This document shows, in pieces, positions 37,246 through 46,691 of a stretch of DNA of 55,642 bases (position 1 is the stretch's first letter; the number at the start of each line of letters is the position of its first letter). The stretch spans positions 1 through 55,642 of the forward strand of contig CAIYUC010000143.1 of NCBI GenBank assembly GCA_903929315.1, written 5' to 3'. Source of the stretch: an uncultured Bacteroidales bacterium. GTDB lineage: Bacteria > Bacteroidota > Bacteroidia > Bacteroidales > FEN-979. The position numbers and the translations under genes are program-made. A model generated the notes under the pieces. The model made no database searches. It was not told the DNA's origin and saw only the letters and a list, made by a program, of their open reading frames with translations.

Positions 37246-39309
37246 ATGACTTCAGAAGAATTAAATGTTACGAATGAAAATGAACAGGAACAACCAGAAC
37301 AAACCGTTGAACAATCCATTGAAAAAACCGAAGAAGAACCTACTATAAAGGTTGAAGAGACTAAAGAAATTGAAGTTGTCGCAGAAGCTGAAAAAAAACA
37401 GGAAATCGAATGGGAACCAAAAACAACCGCCAATGTATTAAAAGATTTTGATTGGGATTCCATCGGAAAAAAACACGAATTCTATGCTCCTGAAGAGAGA
37501 ATTAAACTTGAACAGGAATATGACAGAACACTCAGTTCCATTACCGAGCATGAGGTGCTCGACGGTACTGTCGTTGCAATGAACAATCGCGAGGTGGTCA
37601 TTAACATCGGTTTTAAATCCGACGGTGTTATCCAGTTGAATGAATTCCGATATAATCCTGACCTGAAAGTCGGGGATACCGTCGAAGTATATGTGGAAAA
37701 CCAGGAGGACCCCAACGGACAGCTCATCCTTTCCCATAAAAAAGCAAGAATTCTTAAATCATGGGAGCGTATTAATGCTGCATACGAAAAACAGGAGATC
37801 ATTAAAGGATATGTTAAATCCCGGACAAAAGGTGGCCTTATCGTGGATATCTTCGGAATTGAGGCGTTCCTTCCCGGATCCCAGATTGATGTTAAACCCA
37901 TCCGTGACTATGATATCTTTGTTGACAAAGTGATGGAATTCAAGGTAGTAAAGATTAACCACGAATACAAAAATGTGGTTGTCTCACATAAAGCGCTCAT
38001 TGAAGACGAACTCGAAGCCCAGAAAGCAGAGATCATCAAAAAACTTGAAAAAGGACAAATCCTGGAAGGAACTGTTAAAAATATCACTTCTTACGGTGTT
38101 TTCATAGATCTCGGCGGTGTCGACGGTCTTATCCATATAACAGATCTGAGTTGGGGCCGTATTAATCATCCGGAAGAAATTGTTAAACTCGATCAGAAGA
38201 TAAAAGTCGTTATTCTTGATTTTGATGAAAATAAAAAACGTATCGCCCTTGGATTGAAGCAGCTTACCCCGCATCCATGGGATTCACTGGATCAAAACCT
38301 GAAAATAGGGGATAAAATAAAAGGGAAGGTGGTCGTGATAGCTGATTATGGCGCATTCGTTGAGATCACTACAGGTGTTGAAGGTCTGATCCATGTTTCT
38401 GAAATGTCCTGGTCCCAGCATTTACGTACTGCCCAGGATTTTCTGAAGGTTGGTCAAGAGGTCGAGGCTGTTATTCTTACTTTGGATCGTGAAGAACGTA
38501 AGATGTCAATGGGCATCAAACAGCTTATCCCGGATCCCTGGTCGAATATCAAAGAAAAATATCCGCTCAAATCGAAGCATATGGCCACCGTCCGTAACTT
38601 CACCAACTTTGGAATTTTTGTTGAGCTCGAAGAAGGCGTTGACGGTTTAATCCATATTTCCGACCTCTCCTGGTCAAAAAAAATCAAACATCCTGCCGAA
38701 TTCACCAAGATTGGTGAAAAAATCGAAGTAATGGTTTTGGATATTGATGCTGATAACCGCAGGCTCAGCCTTGGACACAAACAACTGGAAGAAAATCCCT
38801 GGGACGTATTTGAATCCGTATTCCTGGTTGGTTCCATCCATAAAGGGACTATCGTTAGCATGAATGAAAAAGGCGCCATTGTGGCTCTTCCATATGGAGT
38901 GGAAGGTTTCGCACCTTACCGTCATCTCTCAAAAGAGGACGGGATACAGGCAAAAGAAGAAGAAGTGCTCGATTTCAAAGTGATCGAATTTTCAAAAGAA
39001 AATAAAAAGATCATTCTTTCACATGCAAAAATTCATCAGGATGTTGCTCATGCGGAGAAGACCAAAGAAGCCGGCAAGGAAAAGAGTAAGGAAAAAGCAA
39101 CGAAGAAAGCTGTGAAAAAGATAAAGGATAATCTTGAAAAGACGACCCTGGGAGATATCCAGTCATTAGCTGACCTGAAATCTGAAATGACAAGAGCAGA
39201 AGAAAAGGAAAAATCCGACCGGAAAACAGAGGATCGGAAAGAAGAAAAGAAGGAAGAAAAGAAGGAAGAAAAGAAGGAAACTGAGAAGGAAGAAGAAAAT
39301 AAGGAATAA
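37246..39309 (+). CDS. rpsA: 30S ribosomal protein S1 with long charged tails
   Basis: The 687-residue protein has an acidic N-terminal extension (about 1-95) and six S1 RNA-binding repeats (about 98-165, 183-250, 268-338, 355-425, 440-510 and 525-595). The central ones carry typical strands such as GTVKNITSYGVFIDLGGVDG and GLIHVSEMSWS. The last 90 residues are Lys/Glu-rich, with a tandem KKEE pattern encoded by a 12-bp DNA repeat near 39240-39285. S1 helps the 30S subunit bind and unfold mRNA. It is transcribed from the promoter at 37002-37032 and followed by rnz after 9 bp. Confidence 0.95.
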   Translation: MTSEELNVTNENEQEQPEQTVEQSIEKTEEEPTIKVEETKEIEVVAEAEKKQEIEWEPKTTANVLKDFDWDSIGKKHEFYAPEERIKLEQEYDRTLSSITEHEVLDGTVVAMNNREVVINIGFKSDGVIQLNEFRYNPDLKVGDTVEVYVENQEDPNGQLILSHKKARILKSWERINAAYEKQEIIKGYVKSRTKGGLIVDIFGIEAFLPGSQIDVKPIRDYDIFVDKVMEFKVVKINHEYKNVVVSHKALIEDELEAQKAEIIKKLEKGQILEGTVKNITSYGVFIDLGGVDGLIHITDLSWGRINHPEEIVKLDQKIKVVILDFDENKKRIALGLKQLTPHPWDSLDQNLKIGDKIKGKVVVIADYGAFVEITTGVEGLIHVSEMSWSQHLRTAQDFLKVGQEVEAVILTLDREERKMSMGIKQLIPDPWSNIKEKYPLKSKHMATVRNFTNFGIFVELEEGVDGLIHISDLSWSKKIKHPAEFTKIGEKIEVMVLDIDADNRRLSLGHKQLEENPWDVFESVFLVGSIHKGTIVSMNEKGAIVALPYGVEGFAPYRHLSKEDGIQAKEEEVLDFKVIEFSKENKKIILSHAKIHQDVAHAEKTKEAGKEKSKEKATKKAVKKIKDNLEKTTLGDIQSLADLKSEMTRAEEKEKSDRKTEDRKEEKKEEKKEEKKETEKEEENKE

Positions 39310-39318
39310 TAGTCTCAA

Positions 39319-40230
39319 ATGACTTTTTCCATAACAATTTTAGGTAGCGGCGCCGCTATCCCGACATTAACACGAAACCCAAGCGCTCATTTGCTCAACC
39401 TCAATGAGCGCTTGTTTTTAATTGACTGTGCGGAAGGTACGCAGCTCCAGCTCAGGAAATATAAGATCCATTTCCAGCGTATCGGCCACATTTTCATCAG
39501 CCACTTGCATGGCGATCACTTTTACGGTCTCATCGGCTTATTGACTTCATTCCATCTTCTTGGGCGAAAAGAAGAGTTACACATTTATGGACACCCAATT
39601 CTTGAGGCTATTCTCAATGCTCAATTAGAAGCATCCGGAACCACACTTATCTATCCTTTACATTTCCATCCCTTGTTCTGCGAAAAGTATGACATGATTT
39701 TCCAAAATGAAAATGTAACGGTTCATTCTTTTCCGGTACTGCATAGTGTTCCGACATGCGGTTTTCTTTTTAAAGAAAAAAACAGCGCAAGGAAAATCAG
39801 AAAGGATGTCCTGGATACAATAATGATACCCTTCCCTGAAATGTCAAAAATCAAAAATGGAGGAGATTATACAGATCCGGAAGGAAGGGTTTATAAAAAT
39901 GAAGAATTGACGAGCGATCCTCCCCGGCCAAGATCTTATGCATATTGCAGCGATACGGTTTATTCAGAATCATTCATTCCATATATCCGGCATTGCGACA
40001 TTCTTTATCATGAAGCAACATTTATGCAGGAAAAAGTGGAAGATGCGCATGAAAAGTGGCATTCTACTGCAATGGAAGCTGCAACGATTGCCCTGAAGGC
40101 AAGGGTAAAGAAACTGGTCATCGGACATTTTTCTGCAAGGTATGACGATTTACAGCCAATGCTGGAGGAGGCGAGATCTGTGTTTCCGGAGACTTACCTG
40201 GCAGATGATGGGGCAGTCTTTACGATTTGA
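39319..40230 (+). CDS. rnz: Ribonuclease Z
   Basis: This 303-residue metallo-beta-lactamase-fold nuclease trims the 3' ends of tRNA precursors. It shows GSGAAIPTLTRNPSAHLL at the N-terminus, the zinc motif SHLHGDHFYGLIGLL (about 57-71), the SDTVYSESFI segment with an Asp ligand, HEATFMQEK, and the C-terminal HFSARYDD. All the expected histidine and aspartate ligands are visible. It sits immediately behind rpsA and converges on the next gene with a 5-bp gap, so transcription must stop within or against it. Confidence 0.94.
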   Translation: MTFSITILGSGAAIPTLTRNPSAHLLNLNERLFLIDCAEGTQLQLRKYKIHFQRIGHIFISHLHGDHFYGLIGLLTSFHLLGRKEELHIYGHPILEAILNAQLEASGTTLIYPLHFHPLFCEKYDMIFQNENVTVHSFPVLHSVPTCGFLFKEKNSARKIRKDVLDTIMIPFPEMSKIKNGGDYTDPEGRVYKNEELTSDPPRPRSYAYCSDTVYSESFIPYIRHCDILYHEATFMQEKVEDAHEKWHSTAMEAATIALKARVKKLVIGHFSARYDDLQPMLEEARSVFPETYLADDGAVFTI

Positions 40231-40235
40231 CTTTA

Positions 40236-43172
40236 CTATATTGCAAGCGAATCATACAATATTTCAATTGGGTGATAAGCCGTTCTTCCGGTCCCATCCT
40301 TAATTTGATGACGACAGCTTGTCCCCGGCGCTGCAATGATCACCTCGTCCGGTGTATTCCTTAATTCAGGGAACAATACCAGTTCCCCGATCTTCATGGA
40401 AACATCATAATGCTCTTTCTCATAACCGAATGAACCGGCCATCCCGCAACAACCCGATTTTATCTCTTCAACATGGTAATTTTCGGGGATCGAAAGCATT
40501 TTTTTTGTCGGCTCAACGGATGCAAGCGCTTTCTGATGACAATGTCCGTGAAGTTTGATATTCCTTTTTTCTTTTGTGAATAACGAAGATTTGTCAGCGT
40601 CAAAGGCCGGATAACGGGTAATAAATTCGTCGAACATCAATGCATTCTTTGCTATCTTCCTTGCTTCTGTCCTTAATGAAGGATCAACCAGTTCCGGGTA
40701 TTCATCCCTGAATGTAAGGATGGCAGAAGGCTCAATTCCAATAAGGGGTGTTTGTTCGGTGACTTTGTCCCTGAGCAATGAAACATTTTTATCAGCGATT
40801 TTTTTTGCTTTCCTGATAAGACCTTTGGATAAAAAAGTCCGCCCGCTTTCCATATGTTCAGGGATCACTACTTCAAAGCCAAAGGTATTAAGAAGCTTTA
40901 CCGCTTTGATCCCGATCTCCACATCATTGAAGTTGCTGAATTCATCCGCAAAGAGATAGACTTTCCCTTTTCCCGTCCCCCGGATTTGTTGATGGTAGCG
41001 TTTTATCCAGGTCATCAGAGAGGTTTTGTACAATAATGGAATTTTCCGGTTTGGTGCAAAACCCAGAAACTTTTTGGTGACCCCGGAGAAGAATGTATTT
41101 TCCAGGAAGAAATTGAATAAACCGGGTGCAATACTTCCCAACCTGTTCAGGGATGTGATGTATGCGATCAGTCTACCACGTAAGGGAGTCCCGTTTGCAT
41201 CATAGTAATGCTGCAGAAATTCCGCTTTTAACTTTGCAACGTCAACATTTGAAGGCCATTCTGATTTGCATGCTTTGCAGGAAATGCAAAGGTCCATCAC
41301 TTCGTAGATCTCTTTATGATCGAAAGGATTTGATTTTTGAGAGTTTGTAAGGAATTCCCGCAGGATGTTTGCCCTTGCCCTGGTAGTTGTATTCTCTTCC
41401 TGAACAGCCATGTATGACGGGCACATGAAACGGCCGGTAAGGACAGTATTACGGCAGTCACCCGAACCATTGCATTGTTCGGCAGAGCGAAGGATCCCCT
41501 GACTGCCGGAAAAATCAAAAATAGTTTGAATTTCTTTTGCAGGCTGGCCGGGTTTATACCGAAGGTTGGTATTCATCTTCGGTGTATCTACAATCTTACC
41601 GGGATTAAAAATATTTTCCGGATCCCATGTATGCTTGATATCCCTCAGAAGCTGATAGTTTTGTTCTCCGATCATCAATGGGATAAACTCCCCGCGTAAC
41701 CGGCCATCCCCGTGTTCTCCGCTTAATGAACCATGATATTTTTTGACAAGCATTGCAGTTTCCAAGGCCACAGTATGAAAAAGCTCAACATCCCTGGGAT
41801 CTTTTAAATTCAGCACAGGCCTGAGATGGAGTTCGCCTGATCCAACATGGGCATAATAAACGCAATTCAGTCCATGCTTCGTCATCATCCGGGAGAATTC
41901 ATCTATATATTGAGGTAAATCTTCGGGTCTTACCGCCGTATCTTCGGTCACAGGGACGGGTTTGGCGTCACCCGGGTAGTTGGAAAGCACTCCCAGTCCG
42001 GCTTTACGTAGATCCCATACTTTTTTAAGATCCGGTAGGAAAACAACAGGGAAATGATAACCCCAACCGGCATCCCGCAACTGCTGCTCGAGTTTAGCAG
42101 CGAGTGAAATAATTTCCTCGCGGGTTTCCCTTGCAAATTCGATAATCAGGATTGCTCCGGGATCACCTTTTATAAAAAAACGATTCTGGCGCTGGGTGAT
42201 ATTTTCTTTTGTGCAATCCATGATTGCTTTGTCCATCAATTCGACGGTCCCCGGATGATACTCCAGCGCAATCATGTTTGCCCTGAGAGCGTCGCTCACC
42301 GTATGACAATGCACACAGATGAGCGCTTTTTGCCGGGGTGGGAGGGGAACGAGATTTAGTTTGATCTCTGTTGAAAAAGCCAGTGTCCCTTCAGAACCCG
42401 CCAGTAAGCGTGCAAAATTGAAGGGCTGTGAGGTATCGGTAAACGGCGCTGTCTCCAGTAACAGATCCATCGCATACCCTGTATTTCTCCTGTGAATTGC
42501 AGGATCAGGGAACTCATTTCGGATCCTTTTCTGATTTTCAGGGTCAGAAAGAATTTGGTCTATCTTTTGGTAGATTTTGCCTTCAAGGCTATTTTTCTTC
42601 TGCTTGTCCAGGTATTCCTCCTTGTCTATCGGTTTGAATTCTGCATCTGATCCGTCGCTCAGAACCGTTTTGACCGAAATAACATGATCTCTTGTGCTGC
42701 CGTATAGGATCGAATGGGCACCGCAGGAATTATTTCCGACCATTCCGCCGATCATGCAACGGCTGGATGTGGAAGTTTCAGGACCGAAAAAAAGACCCTT
42801 TGATTCCAGTGTCTTGTTCAACTCATCCAAAATAACCCCCGGCTCAACTCTTACCCAATGTTCCTGTTCATTGATCTCAAGGATTTGGGTCATGTATCGC
42901 GATACATCGACGATCAATCCGTTCCCCACCACCTGCCCTGCTAATGAAGTCCCAGCGGTCCGCGGAATGATTGGAACTTTGTGTTGTCTTGCGAAAGCGA
43001 TGATCTTTTTAATATCCTCCGGATTCTTCGGCCTTGCAACCCCCAGAGGAATTTCCCTGTAAGCGGAAGCATCCGTGGAATACATCAGCCGCCAACCATA
43101 CCCGGTGAGAATATCACCTTCAAGATCATTTTGAAGCAGTTTCAGAAGGTCATGAATTTCTTCAATTTTCAT
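40236..43172 (-). CDS. YdiJ-like FAD-binding and Fe-S-binding 2-hydroxyacid dehydrogenase
   Basis: At 978 residues it has an FAD_binding_4 domain (about 30-270, with PRTAGTSLAGQVVG), an FAD-oxidase C-terminal domain (about 280-530, ending in HVGSGELHLRPV and SGEHGDGRLRGEFI) and an iron-sulfur region. The first cluster motif is intact (CNGSGDCR with MCPSYMA). The second reads CISCKACKSEWP: residue 639 is Trp (TGG, codon at 41256-41258) where the fourth cysteine is expected. C-terminal CCG modules (HGHCHQKAL, SGCCGMAGSFGYEKEHYDV) follow. YdiJ is a D-2-hydroxyglutarate dehydrogenase; other members oxidise D-lactate or glycolate. Its neighbour two genes upstream is a DUF1338 protein, and 43172/43173 abut the hydrolase gene. 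Confidence 0.9.
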   Translation of the reverse strand: MKIEEIHDLLKLLQNDLEGDILTGYGWRLMYSTDASAYREIPLGVARPKNPEDIKKIIAFARQHKVPIIPRTAGTSLAGQVVGNGLIVDVSRYMTQILEINEQEHWVRVEPGVILDELNKTLESKGLFFGPETSTSSRCMIGGMVGNNSCGAHSILYGSTRDHVISVKTVLSDGSDAEFKPIDKEEYLDKQKKNSLEGKIYQKIDQILSDPENQKRIRNEFPDPAIHRRNTGYAMDLLLETAPFTDTSQPFNFARLLAGSEGTLAFSTEIKLNLVPLPPRQKALICVHCHTVSDALRANMIALEYHPGTVELMDKAIMDCTKENITQRQNRFFIKGDPGAILIIEFARETREEIISLAAKLEQQLRDAGWGYHFPVVFLPDLKKVWDLRKAGLGVLSNYPGDAKPVPVTEDTAVRPEDLPQYIDEFSRMMTKHGLNCVYYAHVGSGELHLRPVLNLKDPRDVELFHTVALETAMLVKKYHGSLSGEHGDGRLRGEFIPLMIGEQNYQLLRDIKHTWDPENIFNPGKIVDTPKMNTNLRYKPGQPAKEIQTIFDFSGSQGILRSAEQCNGSGDCRNTVLTGRFMCPSYMAVQEENTTTRARANILREFLTNSQKSNPFDHKEIYEVMDLCISCKACKSEWPSNVDVAKLKAEFLQHYYDANGTPLRGRLIAYITSLNRLGSIAPGLFNFFLENTFFSGVTKKFLGFAPNRKIPLLYKTSLMTWIKRYHQQIRGTGKGKVYLFADEFSNFNDVEIGIKAVKLLNTFGFEVVIPEHMESGRTFLSKGLIRKAKKIADKNVSLLRDKVTEQTPLIGIEPSAILTFRDEYPELVDPSLRTEARKIAKNALMFDEFITRYPAFDADKSSLFTKEKRNIKLHGHCHQKALASVEPTKKMLSIPENYHVEEIKSGCCGMAGSFGYEKEHYDVSMKIGELVLFPELRNTPDEVIIAAPGTSCRHQIKDGTGRTAYHPIEILYDSLAI

Positions 43173-44570
43173 CTATTTCATCTTTTGGAGAAGATCAAAG
43201 AATTCGCGGTTTGACTGTAATGGCTGGAATTCAGGTTGCTGCTGCATCCTCGTTTTCTCGTTAAATCCTTTATCAATGGCTGTTTTCAAGGCAGTTAAAA
43301 CGGCCGCTGGATTTCCTTTTCTTGCGTTTAAAACAGCGGTCAAATAATAAACTTCGGTATTCTCCGGATCTACCCAAGCATAAATCTGTAATGCATAATT
43401 TGCATCGGTCGTATCATTTTCGGATAACGCCCTGTTGGAGCTCATGTAAGCAACCAGGCTTAAATAACTCAGCATCCTCCTGGGCGCTAAGGTATCTTGT
43501 GGCGTTTTATAATTCATAATTCGTAATTCGTAATCCGTAATTATTTTTTTCCACCATTTCAGATCTTTGATAAAGAAGTTCTCCGAATAGAGTTTCTGTT
43601 GTTTCAACTCCTTATCCATAAGATTCTCCCTGTTTTTCATTTCCTGTTTGACGACAGACAAATCTCCGGAAGTTTTGAGGCGTTCCCGGTATTTATCCGT
43701 ATTTACCACTCCGTCCAGGAAGCAGATAATATTCTTCAGGTCGTCATATTGTTTCAGGAGATTCCCGCTATCTTCATCTTTCTTCAGGATTTCATCTTTT
43801 CCGGAGACATAGGTCCCGATAAGCTTTTCATTCATCGGAATACGTTTTTCTTTCATGCCGCAAAATTCCAGCCAATAAAAAGCTTCTTCCATAACCGACT
43901 CGGGAGGCCAGAAATGAGAACCGTCAAACAGGATCAGGGCATGCCTGAATCCGGACTTTTCCAGCTGATCATCCAATTTTAACAATTCAAACATATTGAA
44001 GTCCCCTCTTCCGGCAAATCCGATAAAATCACATTTATTCTTTACCGGTTGATTGGTCCCCGGTAACCCGGCGCCACAGCAAATGATTCCCGCGATAGCC
44101 CCGCGATAAAGGCCGATCAGACTGGCTATCCTTGCACCTCCGGAGAACCCCATCAGATAGATACGATTGGTATCAACAGAAAATTGGGTAAAGATCTCTT
44201 TAAATAAGTTTGAAGTAATCGAAGAAGTTTCGCTTTGAGGTTGCCCGTTCTTTGAATTGTTGGATCCTATCAGGATATAACCGTATTTCTCAGCAAGCTC
44301 TTTGTATCGCTCCACCGGAATGTTCCCGCTTGCATGAGGATCAAAAGCGAGCATCAATGGAAATTTTCTGGCTGCACTGTAATTCACGGGAAGGTATAGT
44401 GCATATCTGACGGAAGGATCTTTCAGACAGGTCACATTCGGCAGGACTTTCCCCTTCGTCAGGGGCCTTGGCGGGAGTTTGTCTCCTGATTTGCGATTAT
44501 GCCCCGGGGAACATGAAAGTGCCAGCGCAATAAACAGGCTGAATGCAAGTAAACGGATGAGGTACTTCAT
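43173..44570 (-). CDS. Lipoprotein with alpha/beta-hydrolase (esterase-like) domain
   Basis: The 465-residue protein begins with a lipoprotein signal (MKYLIRLLAFSLFIALALSC; lipobox Cys at residue 20). Residues about 50-235 form an alpha/beta hydrolase of the dienelactone/PHB-depolymerase-like type, with the nucleophile elbow GFSGGARIA and later SHFWPPESV, which could supply the catalytic His. The C-terminal half is helical. Within it, ITDYELRIMNYK (about 344-355) is the in-frame translation of a five-unit 7-bp repeat (43508-43542). The start overlaps the end of the DUF1338 gene by 4 bp and the stop abuts the YdiJ-like gene, so the three form one operon. Substrate unknown. Confidence 0.85.
   Translation of the reverse strand: MKYLIRLLAFSLFIALALSCSPGHNRKSGDKLPPRPLTKGKVLPNVTCLKDPSVRYALYLPVNYSAARKFPLMLAFDPHASGNIPVERYKELAEKYGYILIGSNNSKNGQPQSETSSITSNLFKEIFTQFSVDTNRIYLMGFSGGARIASLIGLYRGAIAGIICCGAGLPGTNQPVKNKCDFIGFAGRGDFNMFELLKLDDQLEKSGFRHALILFDGSHFWPPESVMEEAFYWLEFCGMKEKRIPMNEKLIGTYVSGKDEILKKDEDSGNLLKQYDDLKNIICFLDGVVNTDKYRERLKTSGDLSVVKQEMKNRENLMDKELKQQKLYSENFFIKDLKWWKKIITDYELRIMNYKTPQDTLAPRRMLSYLSLVAYMSSNRALSENDTTDANYALQIYAWVDPENTEVYYLTAVLNARKGNPAAVLTALKTAIDKGFNEKTRMQQQPEFQPLQSNREFFDLLQKMK
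43508..43542. repeat. Heptamer repeat (AATTACG) inside a coding region
   Basis: On the minus strand five 7-bp units run in phase: AATTACG, GATTACG, AATTACG, AATTATG, AATTATA. They are in the reading frame of the lipoprotein hydrolase gene. The same phrase occurs in the intergenic DNA at 36119-36133. Confidence 0.88.
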
Positions 44571-45373
44571 TTTTTATAAAAGTTGGTGGATTCAAAAATC
44601 TTGTTTGCTGATGTTGCAATAAATCCGCTGTAGAGTTTGCCATCCGCATCGGGATATCTTCTGGCGAATTCATAATAACAACCGGGAACATCGAAAATAC
44701 CTTCAAGGAATTGAATTTTAATGATCCCGGCCTTGATGCTTGATTGTTCAAGCAACTCCTCCGGGGTGCCCTGGATTTCACCCCCCGCATCATTGAGCAG
44801 AAAACCGTTTGATTTCAGAAAAGAATTGACTTTCTGAAGGGAATCCAGCTTTTTGAGACTATTGACACCAACCGTAAAATGATTTGCCATGAAACCATTC
44901 ACATATAGCCACCCTGCGTATTCTGATTCCGCTCTTAACTTCTGGTAGACCTCGAATGAAGGGGCACCCGGAACGTTTCCCGAATAAATCAGCTCGTCTG
45001 ACTGGAAAAGTTCGGATGGGATTTCAGAGATCCATTTCCTGACAGTACTCTGAAGAAAATCACTAAAAACTTCCGTCAACAGCTCGCTGATGAATACACG
45101 GGGAGCATGGATATCGGTTTTATGCTCATAATGCCTTGCCAGGAGTTTCTTTTCTTCAAATTTATAGGTGCCTCTTTCTTCGTATCCATTTTTCAGAAAG
45201 ACTTTTGCAAGGACGTCTATATTGATCCGCGGGTCATTAAATGTCCGGAAAGCAATATGATCATTGTATACCGTTTCTCCTTCAGTTATAAAAAGGTCGT
45301 AAACGTTTTTTGTAGCAGGATTCTGTTCAATGTAATCCTGCCATAATCGGTCGAATATCTGCGTATAGTTCAT
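44567..45373 (-). CDS. DUF1338 protein, 2-oxoadipate dioxygenase/decarboxylase-like (HglS family)
   Basis: The 268-residue protein fits DUF1338: YNDHIAFRTFNDPRINID (about 36-53) holds the His and Arg expected near the active site, and HAPRVFISEL and EGIFDVPGCYYEFARRYP supply candidate Glu/acidic ligands. HglS, the characterised member, converts 2-oxoadipate to D-2-hydroxyglutarate with loss of CO2. This protein is much shorter than bacterial HglS (over 400 residues) and closer to the minimal family core, so activity is an inference. It is the first gene of a minus-strand operon ending in a YdiJ-like D-2-hydroxyacid dehydrogenase, which supports that role. Confidence 0.82.
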   Translation of the reverse strand: MNYTQIFDRLWQDYIEQNPATKNVYDLFITEGETVYNDHIAFRTFNDPRINIDVLAKVFLKNGYEERGTYKFEEKKLLARHYEHKTDIHAPRVFISELLTEVFSDFLQSTVRKWISEIPSELFQSDELIYSGNVPGAPSFEVYQKLRAESEYAGWLYVNGFMANHFTVGVNSLKKLDSLQKVNSFLKSNGFLLNDAGGEIQGTPEELLEQSSIKAGIIKIQFLEGIFDVPGCYYEFARRYPDADGKLYSGFIATSANKIFESTNFYKK

Positions 45374-45410
45374 AATTGTTTACTTTGAATGATTCATTTT
45401 TACTCAATTA

Positions 45411-45482
45411 GCGCGCGCATGTTGCGCGTGCTGATTTGTTTTTCCGATGAACTGCAACCTTGGCACGCGCTACAAGCGCGCG
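45411..45482. repeat. GCGCGCGC inverted repeat between the DUF1338 gene and lplA
   Basis: GCGCGCGCATGTTGCGCGTGC (45411-45431) and an inverted copy (45463-45483) agree at 19 of 21 positions. GC-rich units of this sort also occur at 50045-50123 and near 51595-51630, against an AT-rich background. TTGCCT-type 7-mers follow at about 45508-45535. Confidence 0.82.
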
Positions 45483-45542
45483 CCAAACTAGGCCAAACTA
45501 TCCTATTTCCTTTTGCCTATTGCCTACTGCCTTATTTGCTAA

Positions 45543-46526
45543 TTAAAACAACCCCTCCAGAAATTCATCCATTGTCAGGTTATTAAAATAATCCCCGATC
45601 TTGTAAGATTCCAATGCTTTCCTAATGGCATCCTGGTTGTGAGGAACACCCGTGAGCGCCTTTTCAATATCTTCTGTATCGTACAGGTTGAAATAATCTC
45701 CATAGATCCTGATCTGCATGATAATTCCTTCCCTGACATCCAGGTCAAACTCGATGGTTCCGCTATTTTCCGTACGTAATATTTTTCTGAAATTATATTT
45801 TGGCGAATAACCGAAATTCCACTCCCAGGTACTGTACTTACTTTGAACCAACTCATTGATCTTCCTGTGATCCTCATCGGTCAGTTCATAAAGTACAGCG
45901 TCCGGATTTTTTCCCATGATGTGAGTTTCTATCAGGCTTGAAAACTCAAGTACATCCATGGGGTCCTTAAGATGTTCGCTGATATTCGTGACACGGCTCC
46001 GGATGGATTTTACCGCTTTGTCTTTGAATTTCAGAGGGTCGGCATTCAACGCCTCGCTCAGGTTTGGCATATGGGAAGAAAACAATAAAGTACCATGGTG
46101 AAGCACTTTGTTTTTCCAGATATGCTCGGCATTACCTGAAAATTTCCTGCCATCGATGGTAAGATCATTCCGTCCTTCGAATTTGGCATTGATTCCCATT
46201 TTTATAAGCACTTCGAGGATTGGTTCGGTATATCTCCGGAAATCGATCAGCTTGTCATTTTCCCCTTTTTGGGTAAACGTGAAGCAAAGGTTCCCTAGGT
46301 CATGAAAAACGGCTCCCCCGCCTGATAAGCGACGCACCACTTTAATATTGTGCTGTTTTACATAATCGACGTTGATCTCTGCCAGTGTATTTTGGTGCTT
46401 GCCAACGATGATGGCCGGTGCATTCCTCCAAAGCATGAATGAATCATCCCGGATCTCTTTTAAGACGTACTCTTCCGTGGCAAGGTTGAAATACGGATCG
46501 GTATTATGTCTTCTGATGATCAGCAT
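45543..46526 (-). CDS. lplA: Lipoate-protein ligase A
   Basis: I place the start at the ATG at 46526 (MLIIRRHNTDPYFNLATEEYVL), because the longer start at 46547 overlaps a promoter-like TAATTTTG box (46545-46552) and adds no family sequence. The 327-residue enzyme attaches lipoate to 2-oxoacid dehydrogenase E2 subunits and GcvH. The motif RRLSGGGAVFHDLGNLCFTF (about 72-91), KFEGRNDLTIDGRKFSGNAE and HGTLLFSS are diagnostic, and the C-terminal accessory domain (about 240-327) is present. It diverges from the LpxL-like gene. Confidence 0.94.
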   Translation of the reverse strand: MLIIRRHNTDPYFNLATEEYVLKEIRDDSFMLWRNAPAIIVGKHQNTLAEINVDYVKQHNIKVVRRLSGGGAVFHDLGNLCFTFTQKGENDKLIDFRRYTEPILEVLIKMGINAKFEGRNDLTIDGRKFSGNAEHIWKNKVLHHGTLLFSSHMPNLSEALNADPLKFKDKAVKSIRSRVTNISEHLKDPMDVLEFSSLIETHIMGKNPDAVLYELTDEDHRKINELVQSKYSTWEWNFGYSPKYNFRKILRTENSGTIEFDLDVREGIIMQIRIYGDYFNLYDTEDIEKALTGVPHNQDAIRKALESYKIGDYFNNLTMDEFLEGLF

Positions 46527-46544
46527 ATACGGAATTTTCCGTGA

Positions 46545-46552
46545 CAAAATTA
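46545..46552 (-). promoter_or_regulatory. TAATTTTG -7 box for lplA
   Basis: The minus strand reads TAATTTTG, matching TAnnTTTG, 19 bp upstream of the ATG at 46526. The -33 region is weak. It decides the start site. Confidence 0.5.
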
Positions 46553-46691
46553 GGCTTTTTCTTTGCTTTCAATAAAAGAATACTTCGAAAATTGGTGATC
46601 AGACCGACCGTTAATCTTAATTCAAGGAAAATTCTCACTAATTTCGCACGTGGGCTATTTGACTAGTTAAATTAATATCTTAAAGATTAAG

